A stretch of 64,000 nt of DNA from Torymus aiolomorphi. Lineage: Eukaryota; Arthropoda; Insecta; Hymenoptera; Torymidae. The stretch covers positions 71,546,022 to 71,610,021 of the forward strand of contig CM070877.1 of NCBI GenBank assembly GCA_036365515.1, written 5' to 3'. Every line of letters starts with the position of its first letter. Positions within the stretch are counted from its first letter, which is position 1. A program made the translations under genes and the position numbers. Positions 53,261 through 64,000 of the stretch are shown piece by piece. The notes under the pieces are model-generated. The model had not been told where the DNA came from. It made no database searches and worked only from the letters and a program-made list of their open reading frames with translations.

Positions 53261-55510
53261 TTCGGAGCCCGTGACCCCCGACCTTTTAGTTTTAAGACCT
53301 TTTAAACAATCGGTTTGCCTTCTGTTTCACGAGCGTGATGTTCTTTCTTGGGTTTAATACGCGCCCCCTCCTACTAAGGTTCAAATTTTTTTTTTAATGA
53401 TCACCTCTCGTTCTGTCACACATCTGCGTGACTCCTTTTTTATCTCGACCTTCTGTCCCCCGGCTACTTAGATTTAGGACTTCTTTTAAATTATCGGCTC
53501 TCTTATTGTCGCACTTAAGTGTGACGCCCTTTTATTGTGTTTAACTCACGTCTCTCGGCTCGTTAGATTTAAGACTGTTATTAATAACCTACTGGCTCAC
53601 TATCGCAGTTATGTATGACTCCATTTTTTGTTTGGAGCCCGCGTCCCCCGGCCTTTTAGTTTCAGGACTTTTTAAAGAATCGGTTTGCCTTCTGTTGCAC
53701 GTGCGTGACTGTTCTACCTTGGGCTCGCTTATTATCGCACTTAAGTGTGAGTCCTTTTTATTGTGATTAACTCATGTCTCTTGGCTCGTTAGGTTTAAGA
53801 CTATTATTAATAACCTACTCGCTTACTATCGCAGTTATGCATGACTCCATTTTTTGTTTAGAGCCCGCGTCCCCCGGCCTTTTAGTTTTAGGACTTTTTA
53901 AAGAATCAGTGTGAATTCTGTCGCACATTTGCGTGACTGTCTTTTGTTGAGTTTAACTCGTGCCCGCCGGTTACTTAGCTACCAATTTTTTTTTTAATAA
54001 TCATCTCTTGTTCTGTCACACGCCTGCGTGACTCCTTTTTTACCTGGACCACCTTTCCCCCTGCTTCTTAGGTTTAAGACTTTTTTAAATAATTGGTTGG
54101 CTTTCTGTGGCATGTTGGTGTGACTCCATTTTTGCATGGATCTCGTGTCCCCCTGCTACTTAGGTAGTATAAGAATTTTTTGAGTAATTGACTCGCTTAC
54201 GATCGCACGTCTGTGTGGCTCCCTTCTTTGCCTTAACTTCGCGACCCCCGGCTAGTTAGGTTCTAGTTAGGTGGACGTCCTGTCCCACGGCTTCTTAGTT
54301 TTAAGACTTTTTTAAACAATTGGTTTGCTTTCTGTTGCACGTTTGCGGACTGTTTTTTCTTGAGTTTAACTCGTGTCCCCCTGCTACTTCGGTTTAAAAC
54401 TTTTTTTTTAATAATCACCTCGTACTGTCACAAGTCTGCGTGACTCCTTTTTTACTGGACCACCTTTCCCCCGACGTCATAGGTTTAAGACTTTTTTAAA
54501 TAATCGACTGGCTTTCTGTGGCACGTTGGTGTGACTCCATTTTTTTGCTTGGACTTCGTGTCCCCCGGCTACGTAGGTAATATAAGACTTTGTTTTGAGT
54601 AATTGGGCCGCTTACGTTCGCACGTCTGTGTGGCTCCCTTCTTTGCCTTGACCTCGCGTCCCCCGGCTACTTAGGTTCAAATTTTTTTTTTAATAATCAC
54701 CTCTCGTTCTATCACACGTCTGCATGACTCCTTTTTCACCTGGACCTCCTGTTCCCCGGCTTCTTAGTTTTAAGATTTTTTTAAACAATCGGTTTGCTTT
54801 CTGTCGCACGTTTGCGTCACTGTCTTCTCTTGAGTTTAACTCGTGTCCCCCTGTTATTTCGGTTTAAAACTTTTTTTTAATAATCACCTCTCGTTCTGTA
54901 ACACGTCTGCGAGCCTCCCTTTCTTACCTGGACTCCCTGTCCCCCGACTTCTTAGTTTTAAACCTTTTTTAAGGAATCGGTTTGCATTCGGTCGCACGTT
55001 TGCGTGACTGTCTTTGTTGAGTTTAACCCGTGTCTCCCGGCTACTTAGTTTCAAATTTTTTTTAAATAATCACCTCTTATTCTGTGCCGGCGTGACTCCT
55101 TTTTTACCTGGACCACCTTTCCCCCGACTTCATAGGTTTAAGACTTTTTTAAATAATCGACTGGCTTTCTGTGGCACGTTGGTGTGGCTCCCTTGTTTGA
55201 CTTGACCTCGCGTCCCCCGGCTACTTTGGTTCAAAATTTTTTTTTAATAATCACCTCTCGTTCTGTTACACGTCTGTATGACTCCTTTTTCACCTGGACT
55301 TCCTGTACCCCGGCCTTTTACTTTTAGGACTTTTTAAAGAATCGGTTTGCCTTCTGTTGCACGTGCGTGACTGTTCTATCTTTTGCTCGCTTATTATCGG
55401 ACTTAAGTGTGACTCCCTTTCATTGTGATTAACTCGTGTCTCTTGGCTCGTTAGGTTTAAGACTATTATTAATAACCAATCGCTTACTATCGCAGTTATG
55501 CATGACTCCA
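53260..55510 (-). repeat. ~95-bp satellite array, right arm of palindrome 1
   Basis: The reverse complement of the array at 50240-52410, with matching unit order near the centre (for example the block at 51879 pairs with 53790, symmetric about 52835). Further out the pairing drifts because of unit gains or losses. It is non-coding. Confidence 0.88.
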
Positions 55511-56000
55511 TTTCTCAATCTATTTTCCCAAATCCCCCCTTATCTTTGCCCGAATAGCCGTTAGATTCATTATTAAAATTAACATAAAATCGACGGGCAT
55601 TTCCTTCAATTGATTAAATATAATATTGTCTGCTTCGGCTGAAATAATGCAGACGGGAGGATTTGGGAGAATAGATTGAGAACGATGAGTAGCGGTCAGG
55701 GTCGTGAAAGGATCGTCATCCCAGTGGCACAAATGGTAGTGTAGCTGCCCGGTATGCAGAAGGTTGACGGTTCGAGCCCGACCTGGGCCGTTATTTTTTT
55801 CGTTGTCGTTTTTTATCCTATACCTTTAACTTTACCACCTTCCCTTTCCATGTATTCTCCTTTCTAAAAAATTCTTGACTGCACTAATGTTTCAAATATC
55901 TTCTAAAATTTAAAGATGTATTGAAACACATATAAAGAAAGTGCTTGATAAGTTAGTTACCTTCCTTATCTTTGCCCGAATAGCCGTTAGATTCATTATT
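55511..56000 (+). repeat. Direct copy of the tRNA-like module
   Basis: It matches 52600-53090: TTTGCCCGAATAGCCGTTAGATTC, CTGCTTCGGCTGAAATAATGCAG hairpin, GATGAGTAGCGGTCAGGGTCG, the tRNA-like part and the tail up to the second TTTGCCCGAATAG. The module is therefore bounded by the same sequence on both sides. Confidence 0.8.
55718..55789 (+). tRNA. tRNA-like sequence (copy 2)
   Basis: The same fold as copy 1, with changes that weaken the D and T stems (GTAGTGTAG for GTAGCGTAG; GACGG for GTCGG). It is probably non-functional. Confidence 0.45.
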
Positions 56001-56605
56001 AAAATTAAAATAAAACTGTTTTGTTTGTTGTTCTTTGTTCTTTGTTAAACAATTTGACTTAATACAAAAAACATTTTTTTTGTTTCTTCATTTACGTATC
56101 CTATACAAACAATTATTGTTATAAAAATTTTAAAGAAATACATTAGTTTGAGAAAGAAAATTATGCATTGGCAAAAAATAATAAATATTTGTTTTGAAAC
56201 AGGTATTTATATAACAACTATCCTGCTCGACTTAGTGGTTTAAAGTTAATACATCATTGTAACAATCATACAAATATAATAACTAAGTTATACTTCTTAA
56301 CAAAAGTCAATGAATCGTTTTGAAATTTAACAGAGAGGTAGTTTTTATATTTTATTTTATATTTTTATGAAATATTTTTATGAAATATTTTTATGAAATT
56401 TTTTCGAAATTCATATTTTGAAAGTCAATTTTTATCGTTGCCCTAGTACACGTTGCCACGGGAGTCAATCTGAAATGACTTTCTTCGGGATATGCCCTAT
56501 AGTACACAATAATTATTTTTTTTATATATGATATACAAATTAAATAGAACTATTGCATATTTTGCTCTAAAACTGTATATTTGTGTTTTTGGGCTAATTT
56601 GGAAT
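56001..56605. other. AT-rich spacer
   Basis: Contains three direct copies of ATGAAATATTTTT near 56370-56400 and TTTGTTGTTCTTTG runs. No gene. Confidence 0.4.
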
Positions 56606-57303
56606 GAAAACTGGGCTGTGATTCATAATAAAGCTGTTCAAGGAAATCATTGGGTTAATGAACAAATTTCTATTTTCACAGCAGTGTCTTATGAAGGGGA
56701 TTCACACAACGTTTCGCAGTCCCAAGTGATGACCGAAAACATGATTCAGCGTATGCTTTGCTAGCAGTACAAAAAATTATAAAATTCTTGAAAGAAAATT
56801 GTTGTGATTCAATTAAAAAAATTACCATCGTATCCGACGGCGCCGCTAGTCACTTTAAAAATCGCTTTCAATTAGATGAATTAAAACGAGCACCGTATGA
56901 TATAAAATGGTTTTTCTCTGCTACTGGGCACGGCAAGGGAGCTGTAGATGGTGTGGGTGGACTTATAAAGCATTATGCTACTTCGCATAATCTTCGAGAG
57001 CCCCTTGAAGAAGCTGTTCAAAACGCAAATGATTTTGCAATACATGTTCAAAAATATACTGATGCTATTAAAATAATACATTTACGAGATGTTGAAATAG
57101 AACAATTCAGAAAAGAAAAAAATATTGATTGGCTTACAACTCCAAAGTATCCTGGAATTCAAAAAACTCATATATGGGTTAAAAAAACATGTGATGATAA
57201 AGTACATTGTTTGACAGCAAAGAACGCTGATCGTCCGCTTACTGAATTAAGAACAATGAAGCAAAAAAACAAAGGTAGTAAAATAGGTATACAAATAAAA
57301 AAT
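56606..57303 (+). pseudogene. Sola-like transposase C-terminal half
   Basis: Two frames (up to 56764 and from 56758) encode ENWAVIHNKAVQGNHWVN and then SDGAASHFKNR and ATGHGKGAVDGVGG, nearly identical in protein sequence to the reference copy. A small deletion near 56700 shifts the frame between them. The catalytic first Asp is at the truncation point and is missing. The end of the frame is extended by the terminal repeat and is not the natural C-terminus. Confidence 0.85.
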
Positions 57304-57902
57304 AAATACATACTTATGTGTACCTGTATATTAGATACGCAGAAAGATAAATACCTTTATATTGACTCTAATATCATTGACTATATATAAGCGTTAAGCG
57401 TGAAAAATTTGTTTCTATGTTATTTCATTAGTGATCGCTATCCCAGTGCAAATATTCTGAATCTCACAAATACATCTAGATAGGTATTTAGGTCCTCTAT
57501 CACGACATACGAAAATTGTGCAAAAAAAAATTGGGGTTTTCGAGAATAATGCATTTTTCATTAAAAAGTGCATAACTCGTGCATTTTTTATTTTTTTTTT
57601 TTAAATAACATAGAGAACGTGAAAGAGGGCTCAAAACTGAGTAAAATTATGTGTTACACGCTTAAAAGCATAAATAACTGGTGAAACAGTAGCCGTTTGA
57701 AAATTAGATTGAAAAATTTTTTTTCTAAGTAAGAATTTTCTCGGAATTTTTCGGTATCGCTGAACGCATGAAATTTTGATAAAACAAAAAAATAAAAAAA
57801 TATGTGTCAAATAATTTTTGGAGAAGAACATGAATAGTTTAATTCCAAAATGATCGGTGACATAGGCATACGCTAACCACCTGGTTTGTGATGGATTCGG
57901 CC
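56606..57902 (+). mobile_element. Sola-like DNA transposon, 5'-truncated copy B
   Basis: It matches the reverse complement of 36774-38130 in the reference copy, from the transposase core to the terminus GGATTCGGCC at 57893-57902. The rest of the element is absent. It is in the opposite orientation to the reference copy. Confidence 0.88.
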
Positions 57903-57904
57903 TT

Positions 57905-59229
57905 ATAGATTTTTCATCGATCTTTCCAATGGTGACATCCAAAATTAGAAAAAAAAAATTTTTATTACTAAAAAATGAAGTTTAAGTGTAAAAAAAAAAA
58001 CAAAAATTTTTTTTTTTGTCATTGGATTTTTTATCAACTGTCAGTTATGCAATCATCTTGAAACCAATTTAGATGGTGGAGGGATTGTCTGAACTTCAAG
58101 AAACTGTCTGCGGAAAGTTAATTTTGTCATCTGAATGATCCAAAATGGCGTCCGAAACGAGCATTTTCGCTCATTATGTTTAGGACGTTTTAACTAAAAA
58201 ACTATGAGCTTTTCGAAAAAAAATGATAATTACAAAAATTTCTTAGAATTCGTCAAAGAATATAATAGAATTTTTGCGGAATTTTTGGAGACAATTTTGA
58301 AAATTATTATACTCCAATTTTTCATAAATTAAAAAACATTCAAGAAAAATTCTGAAAAAATTCTAATGCATTCTTTGATGAATTCTGAGCACTTTTTATT
58401 GATTGCAATTTTTTCTGAAAGTTGATAGTTTTTGAGGAAAATAATCTTGACCCGTTAATGCCCGAATGACACCTTTTTTTAAACTTTGAGCAGAAAAATT
58501 TTAACGAAAAAAATTAATTGTTTATTTTTCATTTTTTTTTCTCATTTAAGTCTTACTTTTTGGGCCGCCAGTTTTAGAGAAAAAATCGTGGACAAAAAAA
58601 TCTGCTTGATTAGAATTTTTCCGTGCTTTTCGTTAAAATTTTTCTGCTCAAAGTTTAAAAAAAAAGTATCATCCAGGCATTTACGGGTCAATATTATTTT
58701 CCTCAAAAACTATCAACTTTCAGAAAAAATTGCAATCGATAAAAAGTGCTTAGAATTCATCAAAGAATGCATTAGAATTTTTTGAGAATTTTTCTTTAAT
58801 TTTTTTTAATTTATGAAAAATTGGAGTATAAAAATGTTCAAAATTGTCTCCAAAAATTCTGCAAAAATTCTATTATATTCTTTGATGAGTTCTAAGAAAT
58901 TTTTGTAATTATCATTTTTTTCGAAAAGCTTATAGTTTTTTAGTTAAAGCGTCGTAAACTGAATGAGCAAAAATGCTCGTTTCGGACGCCATTTCGGATC
59001 ATTAGGTGACAAAATTAACTTTCCGCAGACAGTTTCTTGAAGTTCAGACAATCCTCCCACCATCTAAATTGGTTTCAAGATGATTGCATAACGGACAGTT
59101 GATAAAAAATCCAATGACAAAAAAAAAAATTTTTGTTTTTTTTTACACTTAAACTTCATTTTTTAGTAATAAAAATTTTTTTTTTCTAATTTTGGATGTC
59201 ACCATTGGAAAGATCGATGAAAAATCTAT
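57905..59229. mobile_element. 1.3-kb fold-back element
   Basis: The arms, about 600 bp each, begin ATAGATTTTTCATCGATC and are inversely complementary with few mismatches, around a loop near 58530-58630. It abuts the Sola terminus within three bases. The short ORF in the loop region has no motif. No transposase is present. Confidence 0.85.
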
Positions 59230-59331
59230 GAATTTCATGTGTTCAAAAATTTTTTAGGCCCAAATTTATCTCATCTAGAGAGCTCTGAAGAAGTGGTGAA
59301 AAAAGTGTCCCCGTGCGCGTTAATGGGTTAA

Positions 59332-60006
59332 GGGGGCTAGACACCTTTTTTCTCTGAAATAAGAAGTCACATTTTAATACATAAATGTAAACTAATTATT
59401 TCATACTTTTTACATATAAAAGTGGGTATATTTACCTTACCTTAAAACTTTCTCCGATGGGCCTTTTATATTGTCCAAAACCATAGTCATCGATGAAACA
59501 AGTTTTTTCACTAACCGTAAGCTTTGAAATTTTCCTGTGGATGGATTGACTCCAGATTTGAACTAAATTACTCCTGAATAGTATAATTCTCGTATGAGTG
59601 TAGGGATTTTTGATCTAATGAGAAAAAAAAATTGTGCTGTTTTTCAAGTTTTTTTTTAAATTTTTTAAAATTTTTTATATTTTTTCATAATTTTTCTGAT
59701 GTAAAAATTTTTTCCGACATTTAATCCTAAATCCCTACACTCATATGAGAATTATACTATTCAGGAGTAATTTAGTTCAAATCTGGAGTCAATCCATCCA
59801 CAGGAAAATTTCAAAGCTTACGGTTAGTGAAAAAACTTGTTTCATCGATGACTATGGTTCTAGACCATATAAAAGGCCCATCGGAGAAAGTTTTAAAGTA
59901 AGGTAAATATACCCACTTTTATATGTAAAAAGTATGAAATAATTAGTTTACATTTATGTATTAAAATGTGACTTCTTATTTCAGAGAAAAAAGGTGTCTA
60001 GCCCCC
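59332..60006. mobile_element. Fold-back MITE with TTAA target, copy 2
   Basis: Same family as 24691-25368 (GGGGGCTAGACACC ends, ~300-bp arms). Perfect TTAA duplications at 59328-59331 and 60007-60010. The two copies are highly similar by eye, so the family moved recently. This copy inserted at the edge of satellite DNA. Confidence 0.92.
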
Positions 60007-60010
60007 TTAA

Positions 60011-60794
60011 ACCAAAGAAAGAACATCACGCACGTGCAACAGAAGGCAAACCGATTCTTTAATAAGTCTTAAAACTAAAAGGCCGGGGGTCGCCTGCGGG
60101 CTCCAAACAAAAAATGGAGTCATGCATAACTGCGATAGTAAGCGAGTAGGTTATTAATAATAGTCTTAAACATAATGAGCCAAGAGACGTGAGTTAAACA
60201 AAATAAGAGGGTGTACGCATAAGTGCAAACGCAAGCGAGTCGGTTATTAATAAAAGTTTTTTAAAGAATTCGTTTGATTTCGTTTTTTTGGGGTTAAGGG
60301 GGCTCGATTAAGATGAAATTTTGGAAAAGCTATAGTTGGAACCTTCAACTTTTGATTTAAGAAAAAGTGGGGTCAACATCCAAATTAGCGAGAAAATTGC
60401 ATCGCAAAATGTTCATTATGAACATGCAGCTTATGGGAATTTGTTCACTATTGAAAGATAAATTGCGTAATCAAAGTAATAAAAAATGTGTTTTCAGTAA
60501 ATAAGTATGTGGTTATAGGATTCGAAACAGCGGTTCTGACGGTATAAAAAATTTAGTGAGTAAATAATTGTCAAAGTATGTAATTTTACTTTTTGGGGGC
60601 GCTTCTCATTGGGCGAAAATGAACCTTTTTATTCTGTTTTATTATTAGTGATATTTTTTTTAAAAGTTATACGCATATAAATCATTTGCAGTTAAATAGT
60701 TTTTTTTATCAATTGAAGGAAACGCCCGACGATTTATGTTAATTTAATAAGTGAATCTAACGGCTATTCAGGGCGAAAGATAATAGATAAGGAA
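60011..60794. repeat. Satellite units and unassigned spacer
   Basis: 60011-60260 are units of the ~95-bp satellite (GTCTTAAAACTAAAAGGCCG and GGAGTCATGCATAACTGCG). At 60295 TTAAGGGGGCTCGATTAAG resembles another TTAA-type terminus, but I see no partner. 60320-60790 is AT-rich without a gene. Confidence 0.6.
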
Positions 60795-61783
60795 GTAGCC
60801 TGGGGATTCCAATTAAACCCAACAACAATAGTCACATACACGTTCAACGGAAGGCAAAACGATTCTTTGAACAGCCCTAAAACTAGAAGGCCGAGGGTCG
60901 CGGGCTTCAAACAAAAAATGGAGTCATGCATAAGTGCGATAGTAAGCGAGCCGTTTATTAATAAAAGTCGTAAACATAAGTAGCCGGGGAACGCGACGTC
61001 CAGGCAAAAAATGGAGTTACTCGACGAGCCGCAGACGTGACTTAAACACAATAAAAGGGAGTCACGATTAAGTCTGATACTATGCGAATCGATTATTTAA
61101 AAAAAGTCTTCAACCTAAGTAGGCGGGTGACGGAAGTCCAAGCAAAAACGGAGTTGCGTAGACATGCGACAGAAAGCAATTCGATAATTAAAAAGAATCT
61201 TAGTCCTGAGGAGCGGGGGGATGTGAGTTAAACACAATAAAAGGGCGAGTTACTCATAACTGCGATAATAAGCCAGTTGGATATTAATAAATATATTAAA
61301 CGTAAGTAGCTGGGGGACGCGAGGTCAAGAAAAAAGGTAGTCAATCAGACGTACAGACCGAGCGGTGATTATTAAAAAAAGTTTAAACCTTAAGTCGCCG
61401 GGTGACTCGAGTTAAGGTGGCTCCAGCGTTGGGTGTCGTATCAAGCGGCGGCCCCGCGGGCGCCTCAATTAACATTTACAGTTTTTCCCAAATTATGGCT
61501 TTAATTTAAACCTATATAACTGCAATTTTTTTTAATAAGTGAATCTAACGGCTATTCAGGGCGAAAGATAATAGATAAGGAAGGTAACTAACTTATCAAT
61601 CACTTTTTTTCTATATATGTGTTTAAATACATATTTAAATTTTTAGAAGCTATTTGGCACAATAAATAGCAGTCAAAGAATTATGCATAATATTATAATA
61701 ATTAAAGTGCAGTCAAGAATTTTTAAAGGATATGGAAATGGAAGGTAAACGTATAAGATAAAAAATGAGAACGAAAAAATAAC

Positions 61784-61855
61784 GGCCCAGGCTGGGGTCG
61801 AACCGACAACCTTCTGCTTACCGGGCAGCTACGCTACCATTTGTGCCACTGGGCT
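61784..61855 (-). tRNA. tRNA-like sequence (copy 3), left of palindrome 2 centre
   Basis: The best-folding copy: six acceptor pairs (AGCCCAG/CTGGGCC), D arm GCAC/GCGT, CTGC/GCAG anticodon stem with loop CCGGTAA, and T arm loop TTCGACC. C at position 33 again. A T-run follows the 3' end on the minus strand. Confidence 0.5.
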
Positions 61856-61907
61856 GACAATCCTTTCCAGACCCTAACCGCTACTTAATCGTTTTCAATT
61901 TTTATTT

Positions 61908-61962
61908 CGTAGCGTAGCTGCCCGGTAAGCAGAAGGTTGTCGGTTCGACCCCGGCCTGGGCC
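61908..61962 (+). tRNA. tRNA-like sequence (copy 4), partial
   Basis: It starts at the D-arm 3' strand (GTAGCGTAGCTG) and continues to the acceptor end CTGGGCC. The first ~18 bases are missing, because the palindrome's axis cuts the module here. Confidence 0.5.
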
Positions 61963-62957
61963 GTTATTTTTTCGTTCTCATTTTTTATCTTATACGTTTA
62001 CCTTCCCTTTCCATATTCTTCAAAAATTCTTGACTGCACTTTAATTATTATAATATTGTGCATCATTCTTTGACTACTATTTATTGTGCCAAATAGCTTC
62101 TAAAAATTTAAATATGTATTTAAACACATATATAGAAAAAAAGTGATTGATAAGTTAGTTACCTTCCTTATCTATTATCTTTCGCCCTGAATAGCCGTTA
62201 GATTCACTTATTAAAAAAAATTGCAGTTATATAGGTTTAAATTAAAGCCATAATTTGGGAAAAACTGTAAATGTTAATTGAGGCGCCCGCGGGGCCGCCG
62301 CTTGATACGACACCCAACGCTGGAGCCACCTTAACTCGAGTCACCCGGCGACTTAAGGTTTAAACTTTTTTTAATAATCACCGCTCGGTCTGTACGTCTG
62401 ATTGACTACCTTTTTTCTTGACCTCGCGTCCCCCAGCTACTTACGTCTAATATATTTATTAATATCCAACTGGCTTATTATCGCAGTTATGAGTAACTCG
62501 CCCTTTTATTGTGTTTAACTCACATCCCCCCGCTCCTCAGGACTAAGATTCTTTTTAATTATCGAATTGCTTTCTGTCGCATGTCTACGCAACTCCGTTT
62601 TTGCTTGGACTTCCCGTCACCCGCCTACTTAGGTTGAAGACTTTTTTTAAATAATCGATTCGCATAGTATCAGACTTAATCGTGACTCCCTTTTATTGTG
62701 TTTAAGTCACGTCTGCGGCTCGTCGAGTAACTCCATTTTTTGCCTGGACGTCGCGTTCCCCGGCTACTTACGTTTACGACTTTTATTAATAAACGGCTCG
62801 CTTACTATCGCACTTATGCATGACTCCATTTTTTGTTTGAAGCCCGCGACCCTCGGCCTTCTAGTTTTAGGGCTGTTCAAAGAATCGTTTTGCCTTTCGT
62901 TGAACGTGTATGTGACTATTGTTGTTGGGTTTAATTGGAATCCCCAGGCTACTTAAG

Positions 62958-63207
62958 TTTAAAACTCTTTTTTAATAATCACCTTTCGTTCTGTCACACA
63001 TATGCGTGAATCCCCTTTTTGCCTGGACCTCGCGTCCCCCGGGTCCATAGTTTTAAGACTTCTTTAAATAATTGACTCCCGTATTATCGCACTTAAGTGT
63101 GACTCCCTTTTATTGTGTTTAACTCATGTATCTGGGCTCGTTAGGTTTAAGACTATTATTAATAACCTACTCGCTTACTATCGCAGTTATGCATGACTCC
63201 ATTTTGC
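62958..63207 (-). repeat. Further ~95-bp satellite units
   Basis: Inverted-orientation satellite units continue past the palindrome (GCACTTAAGTGTGACTCCC and TCGCAGTTATGCATGACTCC), ending at the repeat that begins at 63208. Confidence 0.75.
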
Positions 63208-64000
63208 TTCCTCCTAGATGAAGCTTTGTGATAGTAAATTTTTTTGTTGTAAAAATATGTTATAATTGTGTTCCGAGGTCTTAGGAATCAAAATACATGG
63301 TTTTTGAAAAATGTCTGTATGGATGTATGTGTGTGTACACACATACACATACACACCTACACGTGTGTGTGTATGTATACGCCTGGATCTCACCTTCTAC
63401 TCGGTCGATTTTGACCGGACAGATCTCATTTTTTTTGTGTGATGGCGGGTCAAAAATCCGTTTTTTGATGGGGCCGATGCGTTTTTGTTTTTTTTTTCAA
63501 ATTTTCATTTTCTCAAAATTGTTTTTTGATTTTTTTTAATGATAGGATCAAGTTATTCGAATCGGATGGGTAGAGTTCGAAAGAGAATTAAAATACCTAT
63601 ATTTTCTAAAAAAAAAAAAGTTTCTAGCTATCACGGTTCTTTTGTTATTAACAAAAACGTATTTTTTTTTAGAAGCTTATAACTCCAAAACGAAATGGTC
63701 AGTTTTTTTGAAAAAAATCATGATAATGCAGAATATAAATAGCTATAATCTGTGAAAATTTGAATACATTCTGTAGGCTAGATTTTGAGTAAAAAATTGA
63801 AAAATGAAAAAAATGAGCTTTGTACGTCCAACGATTGCAAGAGTAAAATTGAGTCGAGTTCTTTGGGCAAAATGATTGGTCCATACATTTCAGAGATATT
63901 TGAGGTTAAAATTTTGTTAACCTTTTTATCAAATCGCAATTTCTCGAGAACGGCTCTATGTATCTGAATGGGATGGATATAATTCGAAAGAGAATTAAAA
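63208..64000 (+). mobile_element. Unclassified repeat, copy 2 (runs off the window)
   Basis: Matches the reverse complement of 27065-28293, beginning GCTTCCTCCTAGATGAAGC, with a TG/CA microsatellite at 63330-63375. It inserted into a satellite unit. The far end is outside the window, and no coding sequence is seen. Confidence 0.6.

Larger units (their letters stand above)
60795..62957. repeat. Palindrome 2: ~1.05-kb arms around paired tRNA-like sequences
   Basis: The left arm 60795-61880 and right arm 61905-62957 are almost perfect reverse complements, centred near 61876. The outer part is ~95-bp satellite and the inner part the tail of the tRNA-like module. ORFs of 95 and 86 codons at the two ends are the same frame mirrored by the palindrome and are not genes. 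Confidence 0.9.

Noticed and set aside
55014..55205. ORF with a hydrophobic start in the satellite
   Set aside because: Satellite unit read through; the same peptide pattern repeats with each unit.
50240..55510. CRISPR-like regular repeats
   Set aside because: Units are irregular, contiguous and mutually similar over their whole length, with no unique spacers; eukaryotic satellite.
58486..58785. 99-codon ORF in the fold-back element
   Set aside because: Lies across the hairpin loop and is Lys/Phe/Ile-rich from AT composition; no domain.
60295..60320. Third TTAA MITE
   Set aside because: Only one TTAAGGGGGCTC-like end is visible and the following sequence does not match the other two copies.
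60764..62956. Two near-identical ORFs of 95 and 86 codons on opposite strands
   Set aside because: They are the two mirrored copies of satellite units in palindrome 2 and have no conserved domain.

Overview
The window looks like a transposon-dense, probably heterochromatic block of an insect nuclear genome. I found no convincing single-copy host gene. The evidence for an insect is the mix of element types: Copia, two Ty3/Gypsy lineages (one of them env-bearing), a mariner, a Penelope-like retroelement, a Sola-like DNA transposon and many fold-back MITEs, in an AT-rich background with microsatellites and satellites. The mariner and the DDE transposase at 45.9 kb look hymenopteran to me (ant or wasp), but that is an inference.

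Layout. 1-7110 is a three-level nest: a Sola-like DNA transposon (cut by the window edge) holds a solo LTR (691-6692), which holds a decayed Copia element (1168-6210), which carries a small Penelope 3' fragment. 7.1-13.3 kb holds repeats, a mariner-type MITE (8028-8398), a 5'-inverted Penelope-like element (8657-10302) with a hammerhead-like core, degenerate pyrimidine-rich and AT-rich tandem repeats, and a fold-back MITE (12354-12902). 13296-36341 is one very large Ty3/Gypsy element on the minus strand, with ~2.05-kb LTRs, a tRNA-Lys-type primer site, gag, pol, integrase and an extra zinc-knuckle ORF. It is itself interrupted by a mariner (19376-20450), a TTAA-flanked MITE (24691-25368), a ~1.2-kb repeat (27065-28293) and, inside its 5' LTR, a young env-type Gypsy (30780-35295).

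36774-40315 is a complete Sola-like transposon with ~540-bp inverted termini and a 4-bp target duplication. It is the reference copy that explains the partial copies at 1-7110 and 56606-57902. 40.3-50.2 kb is mostly unassigned AT-rich DNA. It contains a truncated IS630/Tc1-like transposase (45870-46500), a threefold ~550-bp tandem repeat (47316-49085) and hairpin MITEs. 50.2-56.0 kb and 60.0-63.2 kb are two large inverted-repeat structures built from a ~95-bp satellite, each with tRNA-like sequences at its centre. Between them lie a Sola fragment, a 1.3-kb fold-back element and a second copy of the TTAA MITE.

Nothing here works as a host pathway. The genes are parts of mobile elements, most broken by frameshifts, stops or nested insertions. 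The exceptions are the 1197-codon env-type Gypsy ORF, which is open but lacks integrase, and the mariner ORF, whose catalytic domain is open but whose N-terminus is missing. The nesting order gives a relative chronology. The most unusual items are the tRNA-centred palindromes, the intron-like modules and cysteine-rich reading frame inside the giant Gypsy LTRs, its second nucleocapsid-like ORF, and the gag-pol/env in-frame fusion.
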